Origin: Aggregatimonas sangjinii
Lineage (GTDB): Bacteria; Bacteroidota; Bacteroidia; Flavobacteriales; Flavobacteriaceae
Assembly (NCBI RefSeq): GCF_005943945.1
Contig: NZ_CP040710.1
Coordinates: 3,765,501-3,829,500, forward strand
DNA: 64,000 bases
Reading direction: 5' to 3'
A model generated the notes under the pieces. It saw nothing but the letters and a program-made list of their open reading frames with translations, was not told the origin of the DNA and searched no databases. Shown in pieces: positions 44,021-52,559 of the stretch. The translations under genes and the position numbers were made by a program. Numbering within the stretch: position 1 is the first letter of the stretch; each line of letters starts with the position of its first letter.

Positions 44021-47000
44021 CTAAAACCCATGGTAGCCATAGGCATTATACCCATTGGTGCGATACACATCGGCCCGTTGCCTATCCTTTAGGATAAAGG
44101 TTTCGGTAATGTAGTCCATCGCCTCCGCATCGGTATCGGTATCTTCGATACGCTGGTCTTTTTGTTCGTAAAAAGGAATGGTGGTGAGTCCTTTCTCATT
44201 ATCGAATACGACGAGGTTCATCGAAAAATTGGTGTCATAGTCATCTTGGGTACGTGTTTTAAAATAATACCCGGTATATGCCTTTCCTTTAAAATTCAAA
44301 TCGCGTTTTTCCAAAAACTGAACGGAGTCCTTCGTCGCTTCGTAGTTGCTCCCGACGTACAACAACGATTCTGCCAAATAACGGGCGGTCTTATACTCTT
44401 TCGGAAAGAGTTCCAATTTCTTAATGGCTTTTAATCTGGCGAATAGTAAGGCCCTACTATTGATATCTTCCGCGAGCGGCAGAAGCATGCTTTCCGGTAC
44501 GGATGCCCCGCTTTTGGCGACCAACATCGCATAGGTTATCTTTATTTTTTTGTCCTTGAGCATTTGCAGACGATCAAAAAATTGCTGTACATCTTTCTCT
44601 TCCCGAAACGGGTACAGCAACACCGCATAATCGGCCAATACTTCGTTGCTTAGATTCTGCAGGCTGGCATAGTATCCCAAATCCCTGGTATCGGCCTCGT
44701 TGCCGAATTCGCGTTTCAGTTGAATCTTCGCGTCGTTCAAGATCTGTTTCTGATACTTTTTATAACTTTTCGGCCTTACCAGACCCTTTGCCTGCAATCT
44801 GGCCAAAATAGAAAATATAGGCGATTTGTATTCTTCAATCGCGCTGTAGTTCAACAGCTCCGGATAGAGTTTTTTCGCTAGCTCCAAACTGTCTCGATAA
44901 GGTTTAAAAATACGGCTGATTTCAAATGTATTGCTGACCAAGGGAAGGTCCTGCGACAAAAGCTCCAACAATAATTTTACCGAATTTTCATCGGCCTTGC
45001 AGCTCACAGATTGTAATATTTTAGTCTGCGCGTTCGAGTTATTATACGACTTGCCATAAAACGATTTCAGGAACGGCACCACATCGGAAGACTTCAATTT
45101 TCCCAATTTTTGAATCAGGTAAGCCTGCAAATGTTTCTTGTCGTCAGGATAGTTAAAGTTGGCGATGTAGTGCTTAAGGGTATCTACATGTTTCTCCTTG
45201 AAATCGATGTACGTATAACCATTCAAGACGATACTATCATTTTTTCGCAACGCTTCGAAAAATGCGGGGGCACTGTCGGAAAGGATGTCCTTTCCGATCA
45301 GGGTATCTATCAGGGTGAAATTATCGAAGAACTCCGTCACGAAACGACTGGGAGCTTCAATGGTATCGACTTGGGACTTTATTTCGTACAGAAGGCCACC
45401 CTTTAGAACGTTTTTGATGAGTATCCCTCGAGAACTGGCCGTATCGGTCAGGGTAAGTTGTAATTCATGACGCCCATCGGCATAACTACTATCCTTTTCC
45501 TGGATTATATTAAACCGCTTGTGGGCATACAGTTTTTTACGTAAAGACCACACCGAATCGATACCGGGAAACATCATGAAGTCGTGAGATTTGTTCAATT
45601 CTACCGTTACTGCCTCGTTGTTCTTGTTTTGATAGATAGTTTTCTTATTAAAAGCGTTGTAGGGTTTCGGTCGATTGCGGCCCGTCATGTAAGACGTGCT
45701 GTTCTCTACAAATTTTCTTGGTTTAACAGTACTTACGGTACTAAAGAACATGGCGGTATCGATAACCTTTTCGAATGCTTTTTTTTCTATGGATGGCTTT
45801 AGTTTGAAGGATGCGAAATAGTCCGACGCCTTGTTAGCTTCCGTGGTAACCACCCCCAACAAATAATAATCGCCACGTTTGAAGGTCGATTTCAAATGCA
45901 GTCGTTTTCCACTTTCAACATCCATCTCTGCACTCGACACTAGGGAATTGCCAACATAGTCATCATAGGTCGGCTGTAGCTTAAGGTCTTGGTAAAATCG
46001 TTTTTGTATCTGTTTTAATTCAAAAGTATCCTGTTCGATAAAGCTAAAATCGTTGATGGTCACCTTCCGCAAAAAATAATAACTGTCACTTTTTTTATCA
46101 TATCCTTGTACCATGCGATCGCCACTTCGGAGTCGGTTCGGGAAACTGTGCAAGGAAGGCATGTCTACCTGAAAATCCTCGAACCCGGATGTTAGGGTTT
46201 CCATACTATTGTCGGCAATCTTAAAAGCAATGCTATTGAAAATGGTATCGGAATGTTGGGCCACATAATCGCCATCGCCACCCATCTTAAAAATTACGAT
46301 TTCCAAGGGGGTCATAAAAATATGGTAGCGTTGGTGGTCGCCGTTCTTTAATTGGTTCTTGATATCCAGTCCTTGAAATCCGTTTCTTTCGATCGGTGTC
46401 TTCTCCAAGATTTTACCGGGAATGTTCTCGAACAGCATCTTGTCAAGATTGCTTAGTGTAAAAAGGTGTTCCTGCTTGAGATGGGAATAGGTCGGGATAC
46501 GGTTCACCATCACATAACTGCCATTGGCAAGGTCGGGCGAAATATAAGCCGTACTCGGCGCGTCGGATACAGGATACAATTTGTTCGGAATCGCCAAACT
46601 AAAAAAATCGTCTTCCGGTCCTGCAGGTGAATAGGTATTTTCACGTAAGGTCTTTTCTAATTTTTCCTTTAGTTGTTTCCCTTTCGCCGTTGCTTTGGAG
46701 GTCAACGGTTTTACGGTGTATCCTTTTTCCCTAAGCATCTGAATGACCCCTTCTTTCCCCGGTAAATGTGCTGCCCCGATACCGGTAAATGTTTTGGCGG
46801 TACGCACTACGGAGTCGAGTTTGTTCGCCATATTGCGATTACGGGTAAAGAGCATGTTTTCTAAGTAATGCTTGGTATACATCCCCTTGTCGATAGAGTC
46901 GAGCATGTTGATATTGCGGTCACGGTAGGCATCCTGCAACAAGACCATAAAACCCTGCTTTTGCATTTTCTTTTGCAGCCATTCGTCCGGTTTTTGCTTC

Positions 47001-47542
47001 ATGGGGTTCATACTCGCCCTGCCTACCAAAGCGGCGGACTCCTCTAAATCTTCCAATGCAATCACATGTTTATCGAACTTTTTACCGGCTTGGTAAATGA
47101 ACATATCCAAATAGGTCTCCTCCTCAAAATCTTCGGAACTACTGTTACTCCGGTACAGAATGCCATTCACCCGGCTGTCATTAAATGCCAAATAGTTGGC
47201 CATCTCCTGTTTCGTCGGGTTTTTCACGGCAAACGAATGCTGGTAAAAGCCTTTGGCGTAAAACCCGTTTCCTTGTCCGTATCCCATGAGTCCGCCTAGC
47301 GCATCATTATCGAGCCAGGTATCGGGATCGGACTCCAAGGCCACGATTTCACTTTTGTCCAAGGCATCATAGAAGACATCGTCCAACCGAAAAGCGATAC
47401 GACGACTTACATGCATCGTACCGTAGAGATACGAACTTTCCTGTAATCCGTTCCCGGAAATCTCCCAAAGCAGGCTGTTGGCCTCTTGGGCGGTAGCGGT
47501 GAAAAAGAACAAAGAAAAAAGGGCGGTAAAGAGGAAACGCAT
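44021..47542 (-). CDS. Exported TraB/GumN-family protein with large C-terminal extension
   Basis: A 1173-residue protein: signal peptide (LFTALFSLFFFTATAQ), then a TraB/GumN domain in residues about 20-290, with SSYLYGTMHVSRR (the Gly-Thr-x-His signature), EIVALESDPDTW and FTGIGAAHLPGKEGVIQMLREKGY. The next 880 residues are an extension with beta-rich parts and, around 760-1060, helical repeats reminiscent of HEAT type (LQAYLIQKLGKLKSSDVVPFL, KLLLELLSQDLPLVSN). TraB/GumN proteins are thought to be metalloprotease-like. The extension is far longer than ordinary family members. It is convergent with the A+T-rich gene. Confidence 0.85.
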   Translation of the reverse strand: MRFLFTALFSLFFFTATAQEANSLLWEISGNGLQESSYLYGTMHVSRRIAFRLDDVFYDALDKSEIVALESDPDTWLDNDALGGLMGYGQGNGFYAKGFYQHSFAVKNPTKQEMANYLAFNDSRVNGILYRSNSSSEDFEEETYLDMFIYQAGKKFDKHVIALEDLEESAALVGRASMNPMKQKPDEWLQKKMQKQGFMVLLQDAYRDRNINMLDSIDKGMYTKHYLENMLFTRNRNMANKLDSVVRTAKTFTGIGAAHLPGKEGVIQMLREKGYTVKPLTSKATAKGKQLKEKLEKTLRENTYSPAGPEDDFFSLAIPNKLYPVSDAPSTAYISPDLANGSYVMVNRIPTYSHLKQEHLFTLSNLDKMLFENIPGKILEKTPIERNGFQGLDIKNQLKNGDHQRYHIFMTPLEIVIFKMGGDGDYVAQHSDTIFNSIAFKIADNSMETLTSGFEDFQVDMPSLHSFPNRLRSGDRMVQGYDKKSDSYYFLRKVTINDFSFIEQDTFELKQIQKRFYQDLKLQPTYDDYVGNSLVSSAEMDVESGKRLHLKSTFKRGDYYLLGVVTTEANKASDYFASFKLKPSIEKKAFEKVIDTAMFFSTVSTVKPRKFVENSTSYMTGRNRPKPYNAFNKKTIYQNKNNEAVTVELNKSHDFMMFPGIDSVWSLRKKLYAHKRFNIIQEKDSSYADGRHELQLTLTDTASSRGILIKNVLKGGLLYEIKSQVDTIEAPSRFVTEFFDNFTLIDTLIGKDILSDSAPAFFEALRKNDSIVLNGYTYIDFKEKHVDTLKHYIANFNYPDDKKHLQAYLIQKLGKLKSSDVVPFLKSFYGKSYNNSNAQTKILQSVSCKADENSVKLLLELLSQDLPLVSNTFEISRIFKPYRDSLELAKKLYPELLNYSAIEEYKSPIFSILARLQAKGLVRPKSYKKYQKQILNDAKIQLKREFGNEADTRDLGYYASLQNLSNEVLADYAVLLYPFREEKDVQQFFDRLQMLKDKKIKITYAMLVAKSGASVPESMLLPLAEDINSRALLFARLKAIKKLELFPKEYKTARYLAESLLYVGSNYEATKDSVQFLEKRDLNFKGKAYTGYYFKTRTQDDYDTNFSMNLVVFDNEKGLTTIPFYEQKDQRIEDTDTDAEAMDYITETFILKDRQRADVYRTNGYNAYGYHGF

Positions 47543-47866
47543 AAGTAATATATTGTAGGTTATCCGGTCTGACTAACAAATTTAAAGCGATGGGGTGGGT
47601 ATCCTATCCCTGTAAACTGTGAAAATTCGGTTTCGGTTTAGACATAACGGAAATTGACCCGTCATATTTCTTAAAAAGGAAGTTTTTTCCAAAATATCTT
47701 AGCCGAAAAATCGCCATTCTAAAAACCATCATCAAAGTTTATAGCGCTATTAAAAAGTATTTCGGCTTTCCTGTGGATGAGGATGTTGCAAACCTTATTT
47801 TTGCAGACCGTCATCGCCTAACTTAGGACCATTCCTGAAAAGATAGCGATATAAAAAATTGTATTG
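47543..47866. other. Divergent intergenic region between TraB/GumN and hemH
   Basis: About 320 bases without a gene. It contains the hemH -7 element (TATTTTTG at 47796) and, toward the minus strand, a TTTG with 19-nt spacing to TACAATAT that could drive the TraB/GumN gene; this second promoter is weak. Confidence 0.45.
47796..47803 (+). promoter_or_regulatory. -7 promoter element of hemH (TATTTTTG)
   Basis: An exact TAnnTTTG match within CTTATTTTTGCAG (47794-47806), a 13-mer identical to the one before hemA. It lies 63 nt before the hemH ATG. Confidence 0.45.
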
Positions 47867-48898
47867 ATGAAAGGAATCTTACTGGTCAATCTCGGTTCTC
47901 CCGATAGCCCTACTGCAAAAGATGTGAAACCTTATTTGGATGAGTTTTTGATGGATGAACGGGTCATTGACGTAAATCGGATATTGCGAAACATTCTGGT
48001 TCGTGGCATCATTTTACAGACGCGACCTAAAAAATCGGCCAAGGCTTACGCCAAAATCTGGTGGGACGAAGGTTCTCCCTTGATCGTACTATCGGAACGT
48101 TTTGCCCAAAAGCTCCGTCAACACACGCCAATGCCCGTAGCCCTAGGTATGCGTTATGGCACCATGACCATTAAAAATGCATTGCAGGAGTTGAAAGATC
48201 AAGGTGTTGACGAGGTTTTATTGGTTCCCTTGTATCCGCATTATGCCATGTCGAGCTACGAAACGGTAGTGGTAAAAACGATGGAAGAACAGCAGAAACA
48301 CTTTCCGGAAATGAAGTTGACCACCTTACCGGCATTTTACAAGAATCCTGATTACATTAAGGCCTTGTCGGAAAGTATTGAGGAGGGTCTCAAAGATTTC
48401 GATTACGATCATATACTGTTTTCGTACCATGGTATTCCCGAGCGTCATATTCGTAAAAGCGACCCGACCAAATTTCATTGCAAAATAGACGGGAGTTGCT
48501 GTGGTATCAATTCCGTAGCACACAACACCTGCTACCGCCATCAGGTTTACGATACGACCGAAATGGTCAAAGCCTATTTGGGTCTCCCAGAGGAAAAAAC
48601 AAGTACGTCCTTTCAATCCCGATTGGCCGGCGACCCCTGGCTAAAACCCTATACAGACTACGAATTCGAACGTTTGGCCAAAGAAGGAAAAAAAAGACTT
48701 GCGGTTATTACCCCGGCCTTTGTAAGCGACTGTCTCGAAACCTTGGAAGAAATCGCAATGGAGGGGAAAGAGCAATTCGAGGAAGCGGGCGGAGAGGCGT
48801 ATATGCATATTCCATGTCTTAACGATAACGAGGTGTGGGTGGCCGTGATGGCGAAATGGGTAAACGAGTGGGAAGCTAGCGGAGTTTTACCGGTTTAG
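47867..48898 (+). CDS. hemH: Ferrochelatase (HemH)
   Basis: A 343-residue enzyme that inserts ferrous iron into protoporphyrin IX. Diagnostic parts: GILLVNLGSPDSP at the N-terminus, YAKIWWDEGSPL, LLVPLYPHYAMSSYETV, the catalytic-His region FSYHGIPERHIRKSDP, CCGINSVAHNTCYRHQ with several Cys (possible iron-sulfur or metal site) and TPAFVSDCLETLEEI. A TTG lies one codon upstream at 47864, but the ATG at 47867 is preferred. It stands apart from hemA-hemCD-hemE, and an identical promoter 13-mer is shared with hemA. Confidence 0.95.
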   Translation: MKGILLVNLGSPDSPTAKDVKPYLDEFLMDERVIDVNRILRNILVRGIILQTRPKKSAKAYAKIWWDEGSPLIVLSERFAQKLRQHTPMPVALGMRYGTMTIKNALQELKDQGVDEVLLVPLYPHYAMSSYETVVVKTMEEQQKHFPEMKLTTLPAFYKNPDYIKALSESIEEGLKDFDYDHILFSYHGIPERHIRKSDPTKFHCKIDGSCCGINSVAHNTCYRHQVYDTTEMVKAYLGLPEEKTSTSFQSRLAGDPWLKPYTDYEFERLAKEGKKRLAVITPAFVSDCLETLEEIAMEGKEQFEEAGGEAYMHIPCLNDNEVWVAVMAKWVNEWEASGVLPV

Positions 48899-48924
48899 TT
48901 CTTGCTTTATCTCTACCGCGCTCG

Positions 48925-49008
48925 ATACGACGAAATCAATAACGCAACACGACAAACTCTTGAATGCTCAGTACAATTCAGGATTGCTTCGGTTCGCTTG
49001 TAATGACC
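48925..49008. repeat. REP-like repeat, partial copy
   Basis: A unit with GGATTGCTTCGGTTCGCTTG and TAATGACC at its right end (about 48982-49007) and a more degenerate left half. It resembles the 5.65 and 16.7 kb repeats and lies between hemH and the MATE gene. Confidence 0.5.
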
Positions 49009-49009
49009 T

Positions 49010-50392
49010 ATGGCAAAACTAACTTCAGAGGAACTAGGTACACGATCCATCAGCAAATTGCTGATCAGCCAATCGGTACCTGCTTCTATTGGAATTTTGG
49101 TAATGTCCCTGAATATCTTGGTCGACTCGATCTTTGTAGGCAACTGGATCGGTAGTATCGCCATAGCCGCGATCAATGTAGTACTTCCCGTATCGTTCTT
49201 TATCGGTGCTTTGGGAATGGCCATCGGCATCGGGGGCTCGAGCATCATAAGTCGTGCCCTCGGCGCCGACAATAAGGCGAAAGCGATCAAGACCTTTGGC
49301 AATCAGATTACCTTAACGCTTCTGGTAACAATTACCATGGCGCTTATCGGGCTATATTTTACCGATACGTTAATTCCTGCTTTTGGCGGGAAGGGCGCCA
49401 TCTTCGACCCGGCAAAAACCTATTATACCATCGTATTATATGGCATACCCTTTCTGGCCTTGTGCATGATGGGAAACACTGTCATTAGAGCGGAAGGCAA
49501 ACCGAAATTCGCCATGATCGCCATGATCATTCCGTCTGTGGGAAACCTATTGATGGACTACCTTTTTATCTATGTCTTTGATTGGGGCATGGCGGGCGCT
49601 GCATGGGCGACTACTACTGGCTATGTGCTTTGTTTTAGTTATGTGCTCTATTTCTTTCTTTCCAAGAATTCAGAATTGAAATTGACGCCGCAATGCTTGG
49701 GCTTGAATTTTCCCATCGTTAAGGAAATAAGCTCTTTGGGCGTCGTTACCCTCGCAAGGCAAGCCACGACAAGTATTGTCTACCTTCTTATGAACAACAT
49801 CCTTTTCAGCTTGGGCGGAGAGGCATTGGTGGCCGTCTACGCCATTATCGGTAGAATGTTGATGTTCGCGCTCTTTCCCGTATTCGGAATTACCCAAGGA
49901 TTCCTGCCGATTGCCGGGTTCAACTACGGGGCTCAAAAGTTCACGCGGGTACGGGAAACCATCAATACCGCCATCAAATATGCCGCCATCTTGGCGAGCT
50001 TGGTATTTCTGGGGCTCTTTATCTTCCCCGCAGAAATCGCCGAACTGTTCCTAAGCAATAAAGAGGGTCTACCGGAAGCCGATAAGGCCGTGAACGCCTA
50101 TGTATTACAACACACGCCGAACGCCATGCGCTGGGTCTTCGCCGCCACTCCCATTATCGCACTTCAGTTGATAGGGGCAGCCTATTTTCAGGCGATCGGT
50201 AAGGCCATTCCTGCCTTGCTCCTTACCTTATCGCGACAAGGGTTTTTCTTTATTCCGTTGATTTTGATATTACCCAACATGATTGGGGAGCTAGGGGTTT
50301 GGATTTCGTTTCCCATAGCGGATGTCCTGGCTACGATTCTTACCGGTTGGTACTTGAAAAAAGAAATTCGCAAGACCTTGACAAAAGGGTAA
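49010..50392 (+). CDS. MATE-family efflux transporter
   Basis: A 460-residue membrane protein with about twelve helices. Typical MATE sequence: SKLLISQSVPASIGILVMSLNILVDSIFVG at the N-terminus, SIAIAAINVVLPVSFFIGALGMAIGIGGSSIISRALG, TVIRAEGKPKFAMIAMIIPS and VYAIIGRMLMFALFPVFGITQGFLPIAGFNYGA near the second half. It exports cationic drugs or metabolites coupled to Na+ or H+; the substrate is unknown. It begins 111 nt after hemH. The next gene (S41) follows by 48 nt. Confidence 0.93.
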   Translation: MAKLTSEELGTRSISKLLISQSVPASIGILVMSLNILVDSIFVGNWIGSIAIAAINVVLPVSFFIGALGMAIGIGGSSIISRALGADNKAKAIKTFGNQITLTLLVTITMALIGLYFTDTLIPAFGGKGAIFDPAKTYYTIVLYGIPFLALCMMGNTVIRAEGKPKFAMIAMIIPSVGNLLMDYLFIYVFDWGMAGAAWATTTGYVLCFSYVLYFFLSKNSELKLTPQCLGLNFPIVKEISSLGVVTLARQATTSIVYLLMNNILFSLGGEALVAVYAIIGRMLMFALFPVFGITQGFLPIAGFNYGAQKFTRVRETINTAIKYAAILASLVFLGLFIFPAEIAELFLSNKEGLPEADKAVNAYVLQHTPNAMRWVFAATPIIALQLIGAAYFQAIGKAIPALLLTLSRQGFFFIPLILILPNMIGELGVWISFPIADVLATILTGWYLKKEIRKTLTKG

Positions 50393-50440
50393 TCTGGCAT
50401 AAAAAGTGATACTTTTATATAAACCAAACTACGAAACCAA

Positions 50441-52033
50441 ATGTTGAAAAAAAGTGTTGCCGGGTTAGTGCTCTTGTTTGTTTCATCTTGTGCAAGTGTA
50501 GAAAAATACAATGCGCAACTTGGTACGCAATATTCGGCCGAAGCACTACGCGAGGATATTGATTTTACATATAAAAAATTCAAAAAATTACAGCCCAATC
50601 TGTATCAGTACATCCCCAAAGAAAGGTTGGATAGCAAGTTTGACAGCTTAAAAAAAAGCATATCGAAACCGATGGATGCCAAACAGTTTTATAACATCCT
50701 CACTCCCGTCGTTTCCGAAATACGCCAAGCTCATAATTCCAACGAATTCCCGGACCGTAGATTTACCAAAAAAGAACGGAAAATCCTGAAAAAGCTATCC
50801 CTTGATTTTTATAAGTTGGACGTAGCCTATGCCGACGACGGCCTTTGGGTGACGCGAACGGGAAAATACGATTCGCTATTGCTTGGCAGTCAAGTGGTCG
50901 CCCTAGGGATGGAGACCGTCCCCAATCTTATGAAACGGTATCGCAGAACCTTTCCTGATGAGGGTTACAATACCACCTTGAAAAACAAAATCATTGCCAA
51001 GAACTTCGTTGGCCTTTACCGCAAACACGAAGGTTTCAAGGATAGCGTTTCCGTTATTTTTAAAAAGGGTGACTCCCTATTTGCGAAACACTTTAAGCGC
51101 TATTTGAAGGATAGTTCCGGCATTAAAAAAGCAATGATCGATTCTACAAAAGTGTCCAAAGTTTTGAAAATGACCAAAGCCGAAAAGGCTGCGAAGAAAT
51201 TGAAGCGAAAGAAACAGAAAAAGGACAATAAAAAATTCGGTCGTGTCGCCGGCAGTGATCTGTATACCCGCAACTTTGAATTTTTGGATTCGACGGCCCA
51301 AATCGGGTATTTGCACATTAGAAGTTGGAACAATGGCCCCTTTAAAAAGTTTTATCGGGAGACCTTCGCCAAATTGGATTCCGCCAAATCGAAGTCTTTG
51401 ATTATCGATTTGCGCAATAACACAGGCGGTCGTTTGGATGAAGTACATCAATTATACGGCTATCTGACCGATAGCGAATACGTCTTCGTAGAGCCGGCCA
51501 AGGTCAAGACCAGAATACCCTATGTAAAAGATTTCTATGGTCCTGATTCAGGAATACTGTCGGTTTTAAGTGAAACGATAGTCCTTCCCTTTTTTAGTCT
51601 GCACAATCTATTCAAGACCAAAAAAAAGGATGGACAGCTCTATTTTCATTACAGTTTTGCCAAAAAAGCGAAGCCCGAGCCGTTGAATTTTAAAGGGAAA
51701 GTATATGTGCTTATCAACGGGGCCACTTTCTCGGCTTCTTCTATATTGGCTACGAAATTACACGGCTCCGAACGAGCCACCTTCGTAGGTGAAGAAACCG
51801 GAGGCGCCTACAACGGTACCGTAGCAGGACAATTTAAGATCATCTCATTGCCAAATAGCAAAATAAGATATCGCGTCGGGCTCATGCAAATCGAGACGGC
51901 CCACACCCAACAACCTGATGGTTTCGGTATTCGGCCAGATATTGAAGTAAGCCCTACGGCCAATGATATTCGCACAGACAGGGATGCCGTTCTCGAAAAG
52001 ACCTTAGAGCTTATCGAAAATACCCCGTATTGA
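50441..52033 (+). CDS. S41-family (C-terminal processing-like) peptidase lipoprotein
   Basis: A 530-residue predicted lipoprotein (leader LVLLFVSSC, Cys17). The N-terminal region is helical, residues about 90-200 may hold a PDZ-like part (LGSQVVALGMETV), a basic Lys-rich linker lies around 240-270, and the S41 catalytic domain ends the chain: YLHIRSWNNG, LIIDLRNNTGGRLDEVHQLYGYL and VLINGATFSASSILATKLHGSERATFVGEETGG, where Ser in TFSAS is the likely nucleophile. It probably processes periplasmic or outer-membrane proteins. The Lys-rich insert is unusual. Confidence 0.87.
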   Translation: MLKKSVAGLVLLFVSSCASVEKYNAQLGTQYSAEALREDIDFTYKKFKKLQPNLYQYIPKERLDSKFDSLKKSISKPMDAKQFYNILTPVVSEIRQAHNSNEFPDRRFTKKERKILKKLSLDFYKLDVAYADDGLWVTRTGKYDSLLLGSQVVALGMETVPNLMKRYRRTFPDEGYNTTLKNKIIAKNFVGLYRKHEGFKDSVSVIFKKGDSLFAKHFKRYLKDSSGIKKAMIDSTKVSKVLKMTKAEKAAKKLKRKKQKKDNKKFGRVAGSDLYTRNFEFLDSTAQIGYLHIRSWNNGPFKKFYRETFAKLDSAKSKSLIIDLRNNTGGRLDEVHQLYGYLTDSEYVFVEPAKVKTRIPYVKDFYGPDSGILSVLSETIVLPFFSLHNLFKTKKKDGQLYFHYSFAKKAKPEPLNFKGKVYVLINGATFSASSILATKLHGSERATFVGEETGGAYNGTVAGQFKIISLPNSKIRYRVGLMQIETAHTQQPDGFGIRPDIEVSPTANDIRTDRDAVLEKTLELIENTPY

Positions 52034-52096
52034 TCGCCGAATCCTTCGATACTTCCACAAATAGGCGGATATTCTATTTGGAAATAACAAGCTTTT

Positions 52097-52528
52097 TCAA
52101 TCCGCTTCTGGCATCAGGGTTGCCGATTTACTGATAATCTTCCATTCACCATTCAATTTCTTTAAAAGAAACATGTCGATGAAACGCATATCCCTGTCCG
52201 CAATCAAGATTTCCACTTTTGCCGTAGCAATATCATTTTCACGGTCTACGGAGAGAATGTTACCGGTTCTCCCGTTAAACTTGCCCCTCTCCCTATTCTC
52301 GAAAAAAGCACAATAGTCTGGAACCGAAAGAATATATAAAGGTTGGTCTTCTTTGTACAAAAACATTCTTGCGTCATCATAAAAAGGGGCCGCGATCTTT
52401 TCAGGATCGCTGTAAGAGGAACCGTCGATATAACTTTGAAGGGCGAACTTTATAGCTTCCTCCTCTGTTTGGGCCCTGCCGGCCGTTACCGTTGCTATCA
52501 ACAGGATCGTTAAAAAATAAGTTCTCAT
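52097..52528 (-). CDS. Exported NTF2-like protein
   Basis: A 143-residue protein with a signal peptide (YFLTILLIATVTAGRAQ) and an NTF2/lumazine-binding-like fold: EAIKFALQSYIDGSSYSDPEKIAAPFYDDARMF and IADRDMRFIDMFLLKKLNGEWKIISKSAT. This pattern covers putative lumazine-binding proteins and SnoaL-like domains. No catalytic residues are assured. It is convergent with the S41 gene, and 31 nt downstream of the sugar dehydrogenase gene on the same strand. Confidence 0.82.
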   Translation of the reverse strand: MRTYFLTILLIATVTAGRAQTEEEAIKFALQSYIDGSSYSDPEKIAAPFYDDARMFLYKEDQPLYILSVPDYCAFFENRERGKFNGRTGNILSVDRENDIATAKVEILIADRDMRFIDMFLLKKLNGEWKIISKSATLMPEAD

Positions 52529-52559
52529 GAATAGATGAATTTTGATTTTTTTTACTCAG

